From NCBI RefSeq assembly GCF_958298935.1, contig NC_084932.1:6613501-6677500 (forward strand): a DNA stretch of 64,000 bases, written 5' to 3'. Each line of letters opens with the position of its first letter. The stretch's first letter is position 1. A model generated the notes under the pieces. That model was not told the DNA's origin and ran no database searches. It worked only from the letters and a program-made list of their open reading frames with translations. This stretch comes from Phragmites australis. Its lineage: Eukaryota; Streptophyta; Magnoliopsida; Poales; Poaceae. Positions 1 through 12,799 of the stretch are shown here, in pieces. Made by a program: the position numbers and the translations under genes.

Positions 1-2360
1 GACACCAACATTAAAGGAATAGCTCATCGAATTCTATCCGACTATCAGACTCACTAGATATTTCATATCCGGCAACCAACTCATCGGGGTATCACCACCC
101 GACTACCCAAAACTAACCATCTAAGATCCTCACTAATCATGAAGAAGTCCAAGCCCGTTCTTGACCATGAGCACAACTGATCGATCAGTTTTATACTCTA
201 CAGAGGTTGCACACTTTACCCACAAGTCATGATTTCTGTTTTGCTTCATACTTCCGAGGTGTAGAACTAGGGTCTCACTACAAGGCCTTTACAAAGCGCC
301 TCCAAATCCATATGCACCCACTAAGGTTTCACCGCTAACAAAGATTCTATCCACTGTAGAGGCCCCTTCTTGAGCCACTCAAGAGCCAAATGGTGCATAT
401 AGAATAAGAAGTATATCTAATTAATTGGCTAGGTCGTACCCATATAAGCCTTGTGGTTGCATTGTTTAGCTGGGTTACATGCTCCACAAATCAGTCCTTA
501 GGATCTAAAGTAGGTACTTACACATCACCCAATGTGCACATAGCAGCCATACCAACCAAACCAACCTGCCTAGATCCCTATGGTCCATGTCGCTACAAAA
601 GATTACTCAAACCGGTTCATGTTGCATAGACCATTAATCAAATTAACATTTATCCCACCTGACTTGACAGTAGAACTAAGCATTTCTACCCTTGACACCC
701 AAACTACAACACCGACAACAAGGATAATCATGGAAGTACTAATAAACCTTAAACATGAGATTCATATTGACAAGCATGCAATTAGGAAGTAAAAGACACA
801 CTTTCCTATAATAGGGTCAATGTGATCATGGACACTTGCCTTCAACTACGGGTTGCACAAACTCCTCGAAAGTCTAGTCCTGCAGATTCACGAGCTGCTC
901 GTCTCCTAATGCAATTGTGGCAACCGAAAACAAGCAAGTAAAAACATCTAAGAATAGTACACCAAAAAGTAGCAAAGCATTGTAAAAGCATACTAATAGA
1001 GAGTACTCACTCCTACGATCGCAAGAGTGCAAGAATCGTCTAAAACGTAGCTATAACGAAAAAGTTATACAGGTTTTAAGCTACAAGGGGCTTTTCTATA
1101 AAAGGACAAGGGCTATTTGATAAAAAAGGACTAATTTGTATTTTAGGGACCTATATGCAAAAACAAAACTATAGGTGGCTAAAAGTAAAATAACAGGGGC
1201 TAATAAGGGCTTATTTGTGAAAATTGAAAAGTTTAGGGGCCTAAATGTAAAATTACCTATTTTTCAAAAATAAAAGGATTTTTTTATACTGAAATCCTAT
1301 TTATTACGTCATGCTGACGTCAATGGCTTACAAGGCGGCTAACTGGGCTCAGTTGCTGATGTGGCCGTGCCACGTGGGATGAAAGCGCACGCGTGGCATG
1401 CACACGTGGCAACGCTGACTAGGATTAGGCTATTTAAATCTACACCGTTGATCTGAAAATCAGCGGCTACGATTTAAAGGGGTGAATCTAATCCTCTAAT
1501 CTCGATCGCACATGACAGATCCGACAGCCGACGACGGTTGGGGAAATTTGGCGGCCGACAGCAACAAGGAAGCAGCGGCGCCGCCTCGGACAAGGCCGGA
1601 GCATCGCCAACGATGCTCGATCTAGCGCTACTGGCTACCAAAAGCGATGGGGAACGACGCAAATGAATGAGGTGGCAATAGGGATTCTCACTGAGAGCTT
1701 CACGGTGACTGGAGATGGCTTGACGGTGGTTTGCGACAGTAAGAAGGCAACAGCACGGTCGGAGCTCGGCGGGGCTCGGCTACGGTGAAGGAGAAGGAAA
1801 ATTGAATATCAGGAAGGTTGGTCGGTGGTCATGCGATGTCAAAGAGGCAGTTAGCGGGCCTCAGGGTGTAATGGAGAAACCAGCGATGGCGAAGGGCGGA
1901 AATGCTCACCGGATCTCAGCTGGAAACAGCTTGCGGTGGCGGAACAGCATCGAGGAGCAGCAGAGATGGCTTCCTATGCTCCTGTGATGTTGGTGGCGTC
2001 CTCAATTGCGACAAGGAGGGCTCGGGTGCGGTGGATGATGCGCGGTGGTGCTTTGTGCGTCAGCAATGGCGCTCGTCGTGTTTGGCGATAGGGTGAGGGA
2101 GAAAGGGATGGCGGCGGAGTGCTGCGAAGGCCATTTTATAGCATGGAGAGGGAGCGGCCATTGCGGAGACATAGGGCGCGAGGGTGGAGGAGTGCACCGA
2201 CAGTTTTGAGTGGATAGTTACACGTGCGCCTAGAGGTGGAGGAAGGGGCTGATGGGTGGGCTTGACATGATAGCGGGATGGAGAGAGGGAGGGAGTGGGT
2301 TCGGCTTCGGTTGGCATCGACCCATGGCACGTGGGAATATGGGCTAGTCCGGCGGGAAAA
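1..2360. other. Noncoding retroelement-like DNA, unresolved
   Basis: No open frame longer than about 100 codons and no recognisable protein is present. The texture (AT-rich flank, then a GC-rich block from about 1330 with short GC-rich frames on both strands) resembles the inside of plant gypsy-type LTRs, and a similar progression occurs at about 33900-34400. I could not find paired LTR ends or a target duplication, and the left end is cut by the window. The GC-rich small frames between 1470 and 2590 look like chance frames. Confidence 0.35.
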
Positions 2361-2647
2361 CAAAACGGGTGTCACAGATTTGGTCCAAGCGGAAGAACAA
2401 TTGCATCTCTTGGGTTGGTCACTTCGGCGCTAAGGACTTGGGTTCTTCCACGGGCGCCAGTGTGGGATGCAGAGTGTCTAAGAGCTGTGATTGCTTTTCA
2501 GAAAACCAGGGTGACAGGAGTCAGAACAGCAATGGTGCAACTAGCAACTAGAACATTGGCTCCTTGTGTGGCTTTGGCAAGCGTCTAGTGCCCAGTAGGA
2601 AAAATTAAGGCCACCAATGTTTTCCTCGTTCAGAGAGGTCGGTTCCC

Positions 2648-4228
2648 TTGGGAGATTTAGCTGCAATGCTGGATCGGGAGGCTTATAGAGTAGCACCTTC
2701 TCTTTCGAGGCCACTGACTTTAGACGGCAGACAACGAGTGGGAGCTGAACCTTTTGTGAGATCTGGTGGTCGTGGCCGTGGCAACTTCAACGCCGCTCGG
2801 CCACCACCGACGATGAACCAGATGGCAGAGCCTCCAAAGGAACACACAGACAACAAAGCCAAGGGAGCCAAAGCGTCCTACTATTACCGCTGTTAAATAA
2901 AAGGGCATACTCAAGATCAATGCAAAGAGGTACTTTACTGTAACATTTGCGACAAGTTTGATCACAAGACTACAAAGTGTCCTATACTCAAGATCCCTAA
3001 ACCTAATGCTTCGCTATTTGGTTTTGGTGTGAGTAAACTGGGGTTCTTGCAGCTATCGGCTGTTAGCGGTAAAGGTGTTACAGCTAACTCAAGACCTAAG
3101 GCTTTGATCAAATTTTTTTGGCGAAGTCTGTTGGCTGAGGTTGTGCAAAACGAGCTACAACATCTCACCCGACTTGAATGGAAATGGGAGGCAATCTCCC
3201 ATGGAGATTGAAACTTTCCTGTGGCCTTCCCGTCTGATGAAGGGCTTCACAAGATGGTCGACATCGAGTTTCGTCTGAAAGCTCACAGTGTCACTTTGGC
3301 TATATCTGAATGGGCGCCATAAAATGACCCCAAACCATCTTTTCAATTGGACAAGGTATGGGTTCACGTCACGGGTGTCCCAGCTATGCTCCGCCATTAC
3401 ATGGGAATTTGGTCTATCAGCACAATACTCGGTGCATCGCAAGAAATGGACATGCAATGTTTAAGGAGGTAGGGAATTGTCCGTCTCCATGTAGCGATGA
3501 TGGATGCAAGTTTGCTCCCTCTCCAGTCAGATCAAATCTTTGGCATAGATGGTTATGATATATCTTTCTCCCATGAGCCATCCAACTTTCAGGTGAAGGT
3601 TGATCTGATCATTCCGCAAGATGGGAAGTCAGACCTCGATGAGGACAATCTCCTGGAGGAGGAGGAAAGTCCTGGGCAGAAGGACCATTTGAGTAAAAAG
3701 CAAAATAACTCCACATCCAACCAGAATGCAAAGCAAATGGTCTATGCAGGTTGACACAGAGGTTTTGACTTGAAAACTCTTCGCATCAACCCCATCTCCA
3801 GGGTGGAACACAAATCATTGCAGTCACGCCTTTCAACCCAAAGAAAACTCTAGCTGGTGGAAGCACAGAACACTCTGGTTTGGACCGCATGAAACCTCTG
3901 GTGGACTCCCTTCAGCCCAGTAGCCGTGTTGAGATTGGTGGACCGGGTTCTGCAAGCGCGCCACTAAGGTTTTTAGTACTATCGCCAATTGTAGCACTAA
4001 CAAAACCCTTGCAGATATACTCTAGGAAAACTTCAGCTACCAGAGGTTTGGTGGCGCATACACTGGGACAACCACCAGCGGCCAGTCCTGGAATGGCTGC
4101 ATCTCCAAGGTCCAGGGCGGCAGGGGATGTGGCTAGCCAAGCCAACTTCAAAGTTATGCAGCCGGAGGCTTTGGCCACTATCAATAGGAGGAGAAGCATA
4201 GCATCGGCGTCGTAGATGCTGGGATAAC
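2648..4228 (+). pseudogene. LINE ORF1, first part (zinc-knuckle RNA-binding protein), broken
   Basis: The frame reads YYYRC, a stop, then IKGHTQDQCKEVLYC-NICDKFDHKTTKCP (about 2873-2983), a CCHC-type zinc knuckle of the kind found in plant LINE ORF1 proteins that also carry a DUF4283 region. Downstream come EAISHGD, a stop and FPVAFPSDEGLHKMVDIEF, resembling DUF4283-associated text. Stops and frame changes interrupt it. The last readable segment (3880-4215) contains the motif MQPEALAT, which appears again directly after the inserted LTR at 8031. In an active LINE this protein would bind element RNA. Here it is a fossil. Confidence 0.6.
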
Positions 4229-4908
4229 TGTAATACCAAATATTCAAAAGGAAAAGGAGGAGTGTGTTGACCAAAGTAAACCAAATAGTTGACCTTGCTC
4301 ATCCATTGCTCATATGAACAATCGGAGACCACATCTGTGTAAATCTCGTTGAGACGAACTCATTTTGCTTTTTTAAACGTACATTTTGGACACCCTGGGA
4401 CCCAGAGCAAGTCCAATAAACCGAGACCATTGATTGATTTTTTTTTTAAAAGAAACTAAGGGGATAAGGTCGTGGATGGATTGGTCACCACCTTCATCCA
4501 TCCAGACTCCTCCTGAGTTGAGCCGCTCCAATCGCTACCAGCCTTTGTGCCTCCATGCCGCCTCTCCTCACCGTCTAGTCGCCTCCTCATCGACCCACCG
4601 CCGCCAGTCACCATCATCGCTGCGTCACCTCTCCCCACCTCACCGTCTCCCTCCTGCCATGTCGCCACTCTCTGCTGTGTTCGCTGTCGCTCCTGTGCAG
4701 CCATGCCACACCACCATGTAAAGCCACTGCCCTAACCGGCCACCACCACCCGTCATGCAGCCACACCGCCACCCTGCTGCGTAGCCGCCCGTTGCCTAGC
4801 TGCACAGCCGTGCCGACCACCTGCTGTGCTATCATCGGTTGTTGTCCCACCTCTCACCGGCCACCATGCCATCTCTCTCTGCCGCTCTCTCTGTGTGCTA
4901 ACTGAGGG

Positions 4909-5075
4909 ACCGAAGAGGCAAGGGCCAGGAAAGAAACAAAAGAAAAGAAAAGATAGAAAAGAGAGGAAAGAAAAGAAGGAAAGAAATAAACAGAGAAAAG
5001 AGAAAGTAGGAAGAGGAAAAGGAAAGAGGAAAGAGGTGGAGGAAGAAGGAGAAAAAAAGAAAAGGGGAAGAGTTA
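4909..5075 (+). repeat. Purine-rich low-complexity tract
   Basis: About 165 bases consist almost entirely of A and G in irregular GAAA/AAAG/GGAAG runs. It lies inside the 4229-8030 LTR. The open frame across it (K/E/R-rich) follows from composition and is not a gene. Confidence 0.85.
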
Positions 5076-6049
5076 GGATTCTCCCAATTTTGTTGAATTC
5101 CTCATTAATTCTTCGAAGGTTAATCCTAAGTAATCCTTAGGTGTTTGTGGTTGAATTGAATCAATCCATTGTCGTCGGATATATGATCGATACTCTAATT
5201 TTTCTTACAATAATTATTGTTGAGGTGAAGATGTGACACACAAAGTAATTTGTCTTTTCTTTTGAACTAAGCAAGGTCTAATTAGTAAGAGAACTCTAAT
5301 TTGACCTTGAGGTGAAGATGTCACATCGGTTCATGCTATATGAGTTTCTATTTAGCATGCTTTTGAAGTAATGTCGTGTATGCGATATTTTAGGCATAGG
5401 AAGAGCGGTTTTACACTATATGTGTTTCCGATGTGTTTAATATTAAAAATGTACTTGTGCAGGTGGTATTACTTCTGAGCATGCCAAAGTGAGGTTCTTT
5501 CGTCGCCCTTGGTAAAAGGCAAGTAACATAGGGGGTGTATTTCAAAGCTATGTTTATATTCATATCTTACTCCCTTTGCAAATGAATTGACGTATTTGAC
5601 ATTTTCTAATTATTAAAATTATGGATGATATTACATTTTGACAAATTAAATCCATGTCATTTGTCGAAGGGTTAACTCCTCAAGCGGGGATCCGGAGGGA
5701 CCCCCTTTGAGATTCGGCCGGGGGCATGATTCTGAATCCGCTTCGTGGGTGAAATAAATGGAAGTAAATGAGATGCAGGTGGAGGTGGAATGATCGGATG
5801 CAGGAAGTAGTAAATACTCAGGGAATTTTTAGACAGGTTCAGCCACACTGAGCGTAACACCCTACTCTTGTGTGTATGCTATAAATGCTCTGAGAATGTC
5901 TCTCTGAGTATCTGCTGGGTTACAAGAATATTTGTCTAGTCTAGAGTTTTGTGCTCCTTGTTCTTCAAGACTTGTCTTCTGGTTCGTCGATCTCCACTTG
6001 GTTCAACTGAACTCAGCCTGGTCCCCCCTTTCTCCGGGGAGCCCGCCCC

Positions 6050-6061
6050 GCTTATATACCC
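6050..6061 (-). promoter_or_regulatory. LTR TATA box
   Basis: The plus strand reads CTTATATACCC, which is GGGTATATAAG on the minus strand, in a GC-rich context. It lies between the U3 tandem repeats and the presumed R region of the 5662-7166 LTR, where the element's promoter is expected. Confidence 0.55.
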
Positions 6062-6540
6062 GCCGGGGCGGTAGCGTACCCAGAAAGGATGGTGCGAGTT
6101 CCAAGGCACCATAAATGGAAAGCAACCATCATGGGCTGCTGCGCGAGGTGACGGGGAGGGTTGAAAACGCGCCCCCGTCCGATCTTGTTCGTCATCATAC
6201 CACTTTTCAACGGGCGCCGCAGGGAGGGCCCACCGAGCAGCCACCGAGCAGCCCGGTGTGCCCGCCTGGTCAGAGCAAGTTTGACACAGCAAGGTGGCAG
6301 GCGGGGCACCTCGAGCTCTACGACGTTATCCCGAGAAGCGCCGGATGACGCGCGATGGGACCCGTGCATTAAATGTCCCCACGCCTTCCTGCCAGGCCGT
6401 GGTAGGGACTGGCAGCAATCGTGGGGAGAGCAGTTGGAAGTGACAGGCCACGCGCCCTCTTAAATGCAGCATCGGACCTCTCACCAGTTGACACATCACC
6501 GCTGGACCTCTGCGGGGACCACCGGCGAAGGACTTCTCAG

Positions 6541-7090
6541 GCCCTCGGGGAACCAAGTGCTCGGGGGCCACTGTTCACAGCCCCGAGCACTCTCTCCCAG
6601 ATATGTCCTTTCTTGGTCCTCGGGGAACCGAGTGCTCGGGGGCCACTGTCCACAGCCCCGAGCACTCTCTCCCGGAACTAACTATTTGGGGCCTCGGGGA
6701 ACCGAGTGCGTGCTCGGGGGTCACTATTCACGGCCCCGAGCACTCTCTCCCAAAACTGGCTGATCGGGTCCTCGGGGAACCGAGTGCTCGTGGGTCACTG
6801 TTCACGGCCTCGAGTACTCTCTCCTAGAACTGGCTGATCGGGTCCTCGGGGAATCGAGTGCTCGGGGGCCACTGTTCATAACCCCGAGCACTCTCTCCCG
6901 GAACTTGGCTTTTCTTATCATCGGGGAACTTGGGTGCTCGGGGGCCACTATTCGCAGCCCTGGGCACTCTTTTCCCAGCACTTGGTCTTCTCGAATCATC
7001 GGGGAACTCGGGTACTCGGGGACCGCTGTTCGTGGCCCCGAGCACCCTCTCCCGGAACTTGGTCTTCTCGTACCTCGGGGAGATAACCCC
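6541..7090 (-). repeat. Tandem array, about 7-8 copies of a 75-bp unit in LTR U3
   Basis: The phrase CTCGGGGAACCGAGTGCTCG recurs with small changes at about 6544, 6619, 6693, 6771, 6845, 6920, 6998 and (partial) 7074, giving periods of 74-78 bp. Each unit holds a near-palindrome, GTGCTCGGGG...CCCCGAGCAC, around a short loop. Because the period is near a multiple of three, several long but meaningless open frames cross the array on both strands. Confidence 0.9.
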
Positions 7091-8030
7091 CAAGGGAGGG
7101 CGCCATGTGGTACTCTGCTGTTCTGGCCTCGGGACTCGGGGACCCCCGGTTCCCGTATCACCGACACCATTTCATTGATTTTGATTATATCGTTGGTGTC
7201 ATGAATTAGTAGTGATGTTACTCAGCATAAAGAGTTATCAAAAGAAAATTAAGAATTGACGTCAATTCGTATGCATACATATACATTTATGCATTTCATA
7301 TGGTGATAAAGGCCGGTCACTGCCATCGTGTGTGACTCGTACCGGTATATGAAGTTGCATGAGAGGCTGGCATCGTCCAGCATAAAACTCTCAAATGGAG
7401 TTGCATCATAGCATTCATACATTTATATAATATTTGAGGAATACATAATCTTGGAGAGCTTAATGCCATGATATATGGGAGACTATGTTGGAGATTGTTG
7501 TTGTTGTTCTATTGACGAATATTCTGTCATATGGAAGGATACTCTCGTTAAATTCATATGATTTGGTTTTTCTTTGTGAGAAAAAAGGTTGTTTTCTAAA
7601 GTACTCTTTAATTAGGTGAGATATGTTTATATACATAGCCGTTACTTGTTGAGCTTGTCTACCCCTATTAAATTTCTTATAGGTACGCTTAGGTTGTTGA
7701 TGTGCATTTTAGGCACGTAACTTGGTAGCTGCACGCACTACTTCATCACAATGTTAATAACCCAACTCGTGTTTTGAAACTCTGTTTTTGGTAATATGTC
7801 ATTCATGTTGTACTAAGTTTTGCGCTTCAAGAAGAAGTAATCTTGTATATCCTATAGAGAGACATCTGTTATGGTTGCGTAGTGAGGATCTTTATATGTA
7901 ATGTATATCTTATATATTTTGCCTATGATTATTGATTGTGTTGTCAATTTTATCATAATTTCCGAGAAGGTGCTGCCAAAAAATTGAATTTTTGGCTGAT
8001 ATATGCTTAGTTGAAAAGTAGGGTGTTACA

Positions 8031-9130
8031 ACAACTGATGGTGGGTGGTACTGCAACGACTACTTCACCAAGGTGTGGGACGACAAGGGATGTGGCTGGC
8101 CAAGCTGCCTACAAAACCATGCAGCCTGAGGCCTTGGCCACTACCTGCAAAAGGAACATCATCGAACTGGCCAATAGAGGCTCGCCATCCAGCCTACCTG
8201 ACATCGCTCTTCTAAAGACCATGGATGTGGGCATCCTTGCATCTGGTGGATATGTGCCGCCACATGCACCCCTGGTGCACCAGGTAGGACACTAGATCCT
8301 GACTGCGAGCCGAATGGAGGCAACCACTACGTCGGCTTTCGGTGTCACGCTTATTGCCAATCAGAATAGGAACCACGGCTCCAAGCCCACGGACATCACA
8401 ACTAGACATAGGGTGGCTACTTTCCCTCCCACGGCTCATGTACCAGCATGGAGAGGGATCGATGAGGGCAGTGGGAGCCCTAACGATCCGGCATGATCAT
8501 TGAAGATCATGAGAATCTCGACACCAATGTCATCTAGGCTCCGCCAAAGCGAAAGAACGACTATTGCACCATGCGCCAATGGTGTCGCAACGACAGATGA
8601 GGACTCGTTGATACGTGTGATGTGTCATACTGCCTCCAAAAACTTATATGGACCAATAATGAGCCAAGAAATTTTGGAGCAGTCTGCGAGCAAAAATGAA
8701 CCTCATATTTGATGTACACCTCATCCACTTCGCCAGCAGGTATGCCCATAGACATTCCTAATACCTTTTGCTCCTCCAACGATCATATTTTAATGGATGT
8801 TACACAACTGGGAGTAGTTATGGGTATGAATGAAGTGGATATTTAACATTCTATTAAGGAGATCATAAACATGGAAACTAACAAACAAAGATCGTTATCC
8901 ACATTCAAGAAACACAATATGTCTACAACAGAAACTTCAATTTTGATTGAAAGCAGTGAGGATGAATCGGATTAGGAGTTTGACCCACTCTTATCCCACT
9001 TAATAAAAGATTTAATGGAGGTGGATGGGGATGAGGTTGAGCTTGGTAGCATGTTTTGCGACCTAAAGGCTACACCTCGTAAACAAAAATCCCGCACCGC
9101 AAAGTTAATCAAACGTAAAGGATAGAAAAA
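8031..9130 (+). pseudogene. LINE ORF1, second part, broken
   Basis: This resumes the LINE directly after the solo LTR. The first 133 bases align without gaps to 4068-4200 just left of the LTR, in the same reading frame, and both contain DVA-QA-K-MQPEALAT. Taking the 5-bp target duplication into account, this implies an original in-frame tandem repeat of 156 bp (52 codons). Further on there are basic and acidic stretches (for example IESSEDESD near 8950 and KQKSRTAKLIKRKG near 9090) before ORF2 begins. Numerous stops are present. Confidence 0.55.
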
Positions 9131-9189
9131 TCAAGTTCGCTAAGATAAATAACAAATCCAACATTGTCAAAAGAGAGGAGCTTTCTGGA

Positions 9190-12100
9190 ATAGCTGAAGT
9201 CTCAATGACTTGGCTAAACTCGGATATATAAATGATTGTGTTCATGACAAAAATTTGGATTTTATTGCTCTTCTAGAGACCGGAAAAGAGAGGCTGATGT
9301 GGGGTTACTCCAATGCCTTTCTGGTGGTCTAGATTTAGATTGGCATTGTCTACCCCCTAGTGTTAGGTCTGGCAGCATTCTAGTTGGGGTGAACCAGGCT
9401 ACATAAGAGATTATCTATATTTCGGATGGGGATTTCTCTATTAAATTCCATCTCCAAAATAAACGGACTCTGTCTACAGACCAGCCCAGAACCACCTAAA
9501 ATCAAAGTTTCTGGAAGAGATGATTAATACCTGCCAGAATAACCCTCATCCCCTGTTGATTGGAGGAGACATTAACATTATGAGGTTTAGCTGGGAAAAG
9601 AATAACAAAAGATTCTCAAACTGTTGGCCATTCCTATTCAATGTTGTCATTGACAGCTTAGACCTAAGGGAAATTGACATATCCGGAAGACAATACACCT
9701 GGGCAAACAACCATCACAAACCAACGTTTAAGAAACTGGAATCGGGTGCTAATGTCCACTAAATGGGAAATTAAGTACCCATTACTCACCGTTCTAGCTC
9801 TGGAAAGAATGAAAATTTTGGATCACACCCCTATCTTCCTTGACATCGGAGGCTTGACCCAACAAGGCGGTCATAGGCCCTTCAAGCTAGAACTGGGTTG
9901 GTTAGCTTGTGAATGTTTTGCAGATCAGGATAAGGAGGTTTGGAACCCAACGAATAAATGATAAACACCAATCCAAAAATGGTCAAACAAACCAAGTGCT
10001 CTTAGACGTCATCTCAGAGGATGGGTGACCCACACTAGTGGTACATATAAACAACAAAAGATAGAGCTTCTCGGTACAATAGATGTCCTTGACAAAGCTT
10101 CAAAGTCAAGGAACCTATCTAATTTTGAGCTTTAGCTAAACAATCAAGCCAACGAAAAATTAGTCAAACTCTTACATGAGGAAGAAGCTAAATGGTACCA
10201 AAGAGCAAAAGTCAATAAAATCCTTTATGGAGACGACAACACACATTACTTTCATATGATAGCAAATGGAAAACACAAAAAAAGAGAATTTTTTGCCTAG
10301 AACATGATGATTCATGGATTGAGGATATACCACGTGTAACAGGTGGAGAAAATGAAATCCTTACAGCCCCCTTTACAGAAAAGGAAGTCTGGGACATTGT
10401 ATTCCAGATGGAGCACAACAAAGCCCCTAGCCTCGATTGTTTCCCAGCGGAATTTTACCAAACATTTTGGGATGTAATCAAGGAGGACTTGATGACATTG
10501 TTCCATGAGTTGCATTCTAGAGATCTCCTGCTATTTAGCTTAAACTTCGGGGAAATCATCCTAATACCAAAAGCTAAAGATGCCTACCACATTCAACAAT
10601 ATAAGCCAATCTGCCTATTGAATGTGAGCTTAAAAATCTTTACAAAGGTTGCAACCAATCGCATTAATAGCATTGTGGACCAAATAATCCGACCTACCCA
10701 AACAACATTTATGTGGGGACGCAATATCCAATTCTTCATGAAACTATACATGAACTCCACCAAAAGAAGCTAAATGAGGTCTTACTAAAAATTGACTTTG
10801 AGAAGGCTTATGACAAAGTCAAATGGCCTTTTCTACTACAGAGCCTCCGGATGAAAGGTTTCTCACCAAAATGATGTTCTTGGGTGGAACATTTCATATA
10901 TGGAGGAAGTGTAGCCATCAAAGTTAATGATTCAACTGGACGATACTTCCAAACTAAAAAGGCTTACATCAGGGGGATCCCTTATCATTGATCCTGCTTA
11001 ACATTGTTGCAGACATGTTAGCAACCTTGATTGAAAGAGAGAACATGGCAGATCAAGTAAAATAAATAGTCCCCCATCTAGTCCAAGGGGGGCTATCTAT
11101 CCTCCAATATGCGGTGATACAATCCTCTTTATGGATCATGACTTAGTAAAGGCCAGGAATATGAAATGCCTTCTCTACAGTTTTGAGCAATTATCTAGCT
11201 TAAAGATCAAGTTCCATAAGAGTGAAATGTTTTGCTTTGGTAAAGCGATAGATAGTCTAAGTCAATATGAAGAAATATTCGGATGTGCTAAGGGTGAACT
11301 CCCTCTGTGCTATCTGGGAATTCCAATACACTATCGCAAACTCCGAAACTCAAATTGGAAAGGAGTTGAGGAGAGATTTGAAAAAAAAAGATTGAGTAGT
11401 TGGATGGGCAAGTATTTATCATCGGGAGGTAAAATTGTCCTCATCAACAATTTCCTTAGTAGCCTCCCAACTTACATGATGTCTTTCCTCTCGATCTCTC
11501 ACAGAGTTCTCAAAAGACTAGAGTACTTTCGTTCTAGATTATTTTGGCAAAACGACAGTCACAAAAAGAAGTATTACCTAAGAAAATGGAGTGTCCTCTG
11601 TCAACCCATAAATCAAGGGGGTTTAGGGATTCAAAATCTCAATGCTCGAAGCAACACTCTACTATGTAAATGGCTATACAAATTAGTATCCAGGGAAGGG
11701 ATTTGGCATAAACTAATTTGTAATAAATATTTGGGGTCAAAAAGTTAGATGATGCACTGGTGATTACCACTTTTGGGTAGGGTTAATGAAGGTGAAGTGT
11801 CATCGTTTTTGCTTTGGCACCTTCATAGTCAAAGATGGCTCAAAAACCAGGATTTGGGAAGATACTTGACTAGGTAATTGACCCTTGAGCACCCAATATC
11901 CTTGTCTTTATAACATAGCGTGCAACAAGCAAGACACGGTAGCTAACGTTCTCCAATCTTTTCCACCAAACATCGCTTTCCATCGAGATCTAAGCAGACC
12001 TAAGTTCATAGCATGGAACGAGCTATTCCCTCTCCTTATCAACATCAATCTTTCATCAGAACCGGACGAACTCCGGTGGAAATTGAACAAATCTGGAACT

Positions 12101-12335
12101 TTCTCGGTTTGGTCCCTTTACCGAGCTCTTATAAACAATGATGAACCTCGAAGGACAAAAAAATCTGGAAGATAAAGACCTTCCTTTGTTACCTACAAAG
12201 AGGGGTCCTCCTAACTAAAGATAATCTTATCAAGAGACAATAACAGGGTAGTCAAAAGTGTTGCTTTTGTCACAACAATGAGATGATTAAGCATATTTTT
12301 TTTTATTGCTACTTTTCATGGTTTACCATTCAAGT
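9190..12335 (+). pseudogene. LINE ORF2 (endonuclease and reverse transcriptase), broken
   Basis: In an active LINE, ORF2 nicks the target DNA and reverse transcribes the element RNA. Visible pieces in order are: an endonuclease-type segment with DFIALLETGKE (near 9257) and IGGDINIMR (near 9560); the RT segment with CLLNVSLKIFTKVATNRI (near 10615) and the motif IDFEKAYDKVKW (near 10790); the thumb/connection region with LPLCYLGIPIHYRKL (near 11300) and LSSWMGKYLSSGGKIVLI (near 11390); and a zf-RVT-like end with WKLNKSGTFSVWSLYRAL (near 12078). The catalytic Y-A-D-D site near 11108 is damaged by a base loss (TATGCGGTGAT), and many other stops and frameshifts occur. This family contributes most plant LINEs. 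The copy is inactive. Confidence 0.85.
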
Positions 12336-12799
12336 AGCTTCCAACCTTTACCCACCAAGAAATGTTCCAAATATGTTTGGTAATTTGCTTTGTGGGATTA
12401 GTACACAATGAAAAGACAAAATAATGAGAGCGACGTTAACGTTTTGTTGATCATTGTAGCTATGTAGAAATGATGTGGTTTCTAACAAAAGAAAAATTAA
12501 CTCTCCGTTGTGTTTGCATTGCAATGGTAGGAGCACTTGCATATGGTGGTGACGGCTTATACTCTTATGGTGTGGATGGTAAAGAAATCTTTATCCGATT
12601 TGAATGATATTCTAGATTTCATATTGAAGACCTATCATAGACCGCTAGCTGGCCATCATTCTTTTTGGTCCCTTTTCTTTTTTTTTTCTTTATGTGGTTG
12701 TGTACATTCTAACTTGCAGAAACCGAAAATAAACTCTTACGTGCTTATATCATCTTGATATAACGCTAAAGTTTAATAAAGCTTCCTTTATTGGAAAAA

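Larger units (their letters stand above)
5662..7166 (-). mobile_element. Solo LTR (gypsy-type), nested in the 4229-8030 LTR
   Basis: Read on the minus strand it starts TGTCGGTGATACGGGAACC, passes a 75-bp tandem array (U3), a TATA box (near 6055), a transcribed R/U5-like region and ends GTTAACCCTTCGACA. The TG...CA ends are flanked by TCATT (5657-5661) and CCATT (7167-7171), a 5-bp duplication with one transition. No internal coding region remains. The layout U3-TATA-R-U5 fixes the orientation as minus. This start sequence resembles abundant grass gypsy LTRs, but the exact family cannot be named here. Confidence 0.75.
4229..8030 (+). mobile_element. Solo LTR (gypsy-type), inserted in the LINE ORF1
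   Basis: The left end reads TGTAATACCAAATATTC and the right end GGGTGTTACA, which are matching inverted LTR termini of the common plant TGTAACACC...GGTGTTACA type. The flanks are ATAAC (4224-4228) and ACAAC (8031-8035), a 5-bp target duplication with one transition. LINE ORF1 sequence lies on both sides. No internal gag or pol is present, so this is a solo LTR left by LTR-LTR recombination. A second solo LTR (5662-7166) is nested inside. Without it this LTR is about 2.3 kb. Strand is arbitrary because termini are nearly symmetric. Confidence 0.7.

Noticed and set aside
6421..7204. Several overlapping open frames of 74-122 codons on both strands
   Set aside because: They are produced by the 75-bp tandem repeats in an LTR, whose period is a multiple of three. 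No protein signature is present.
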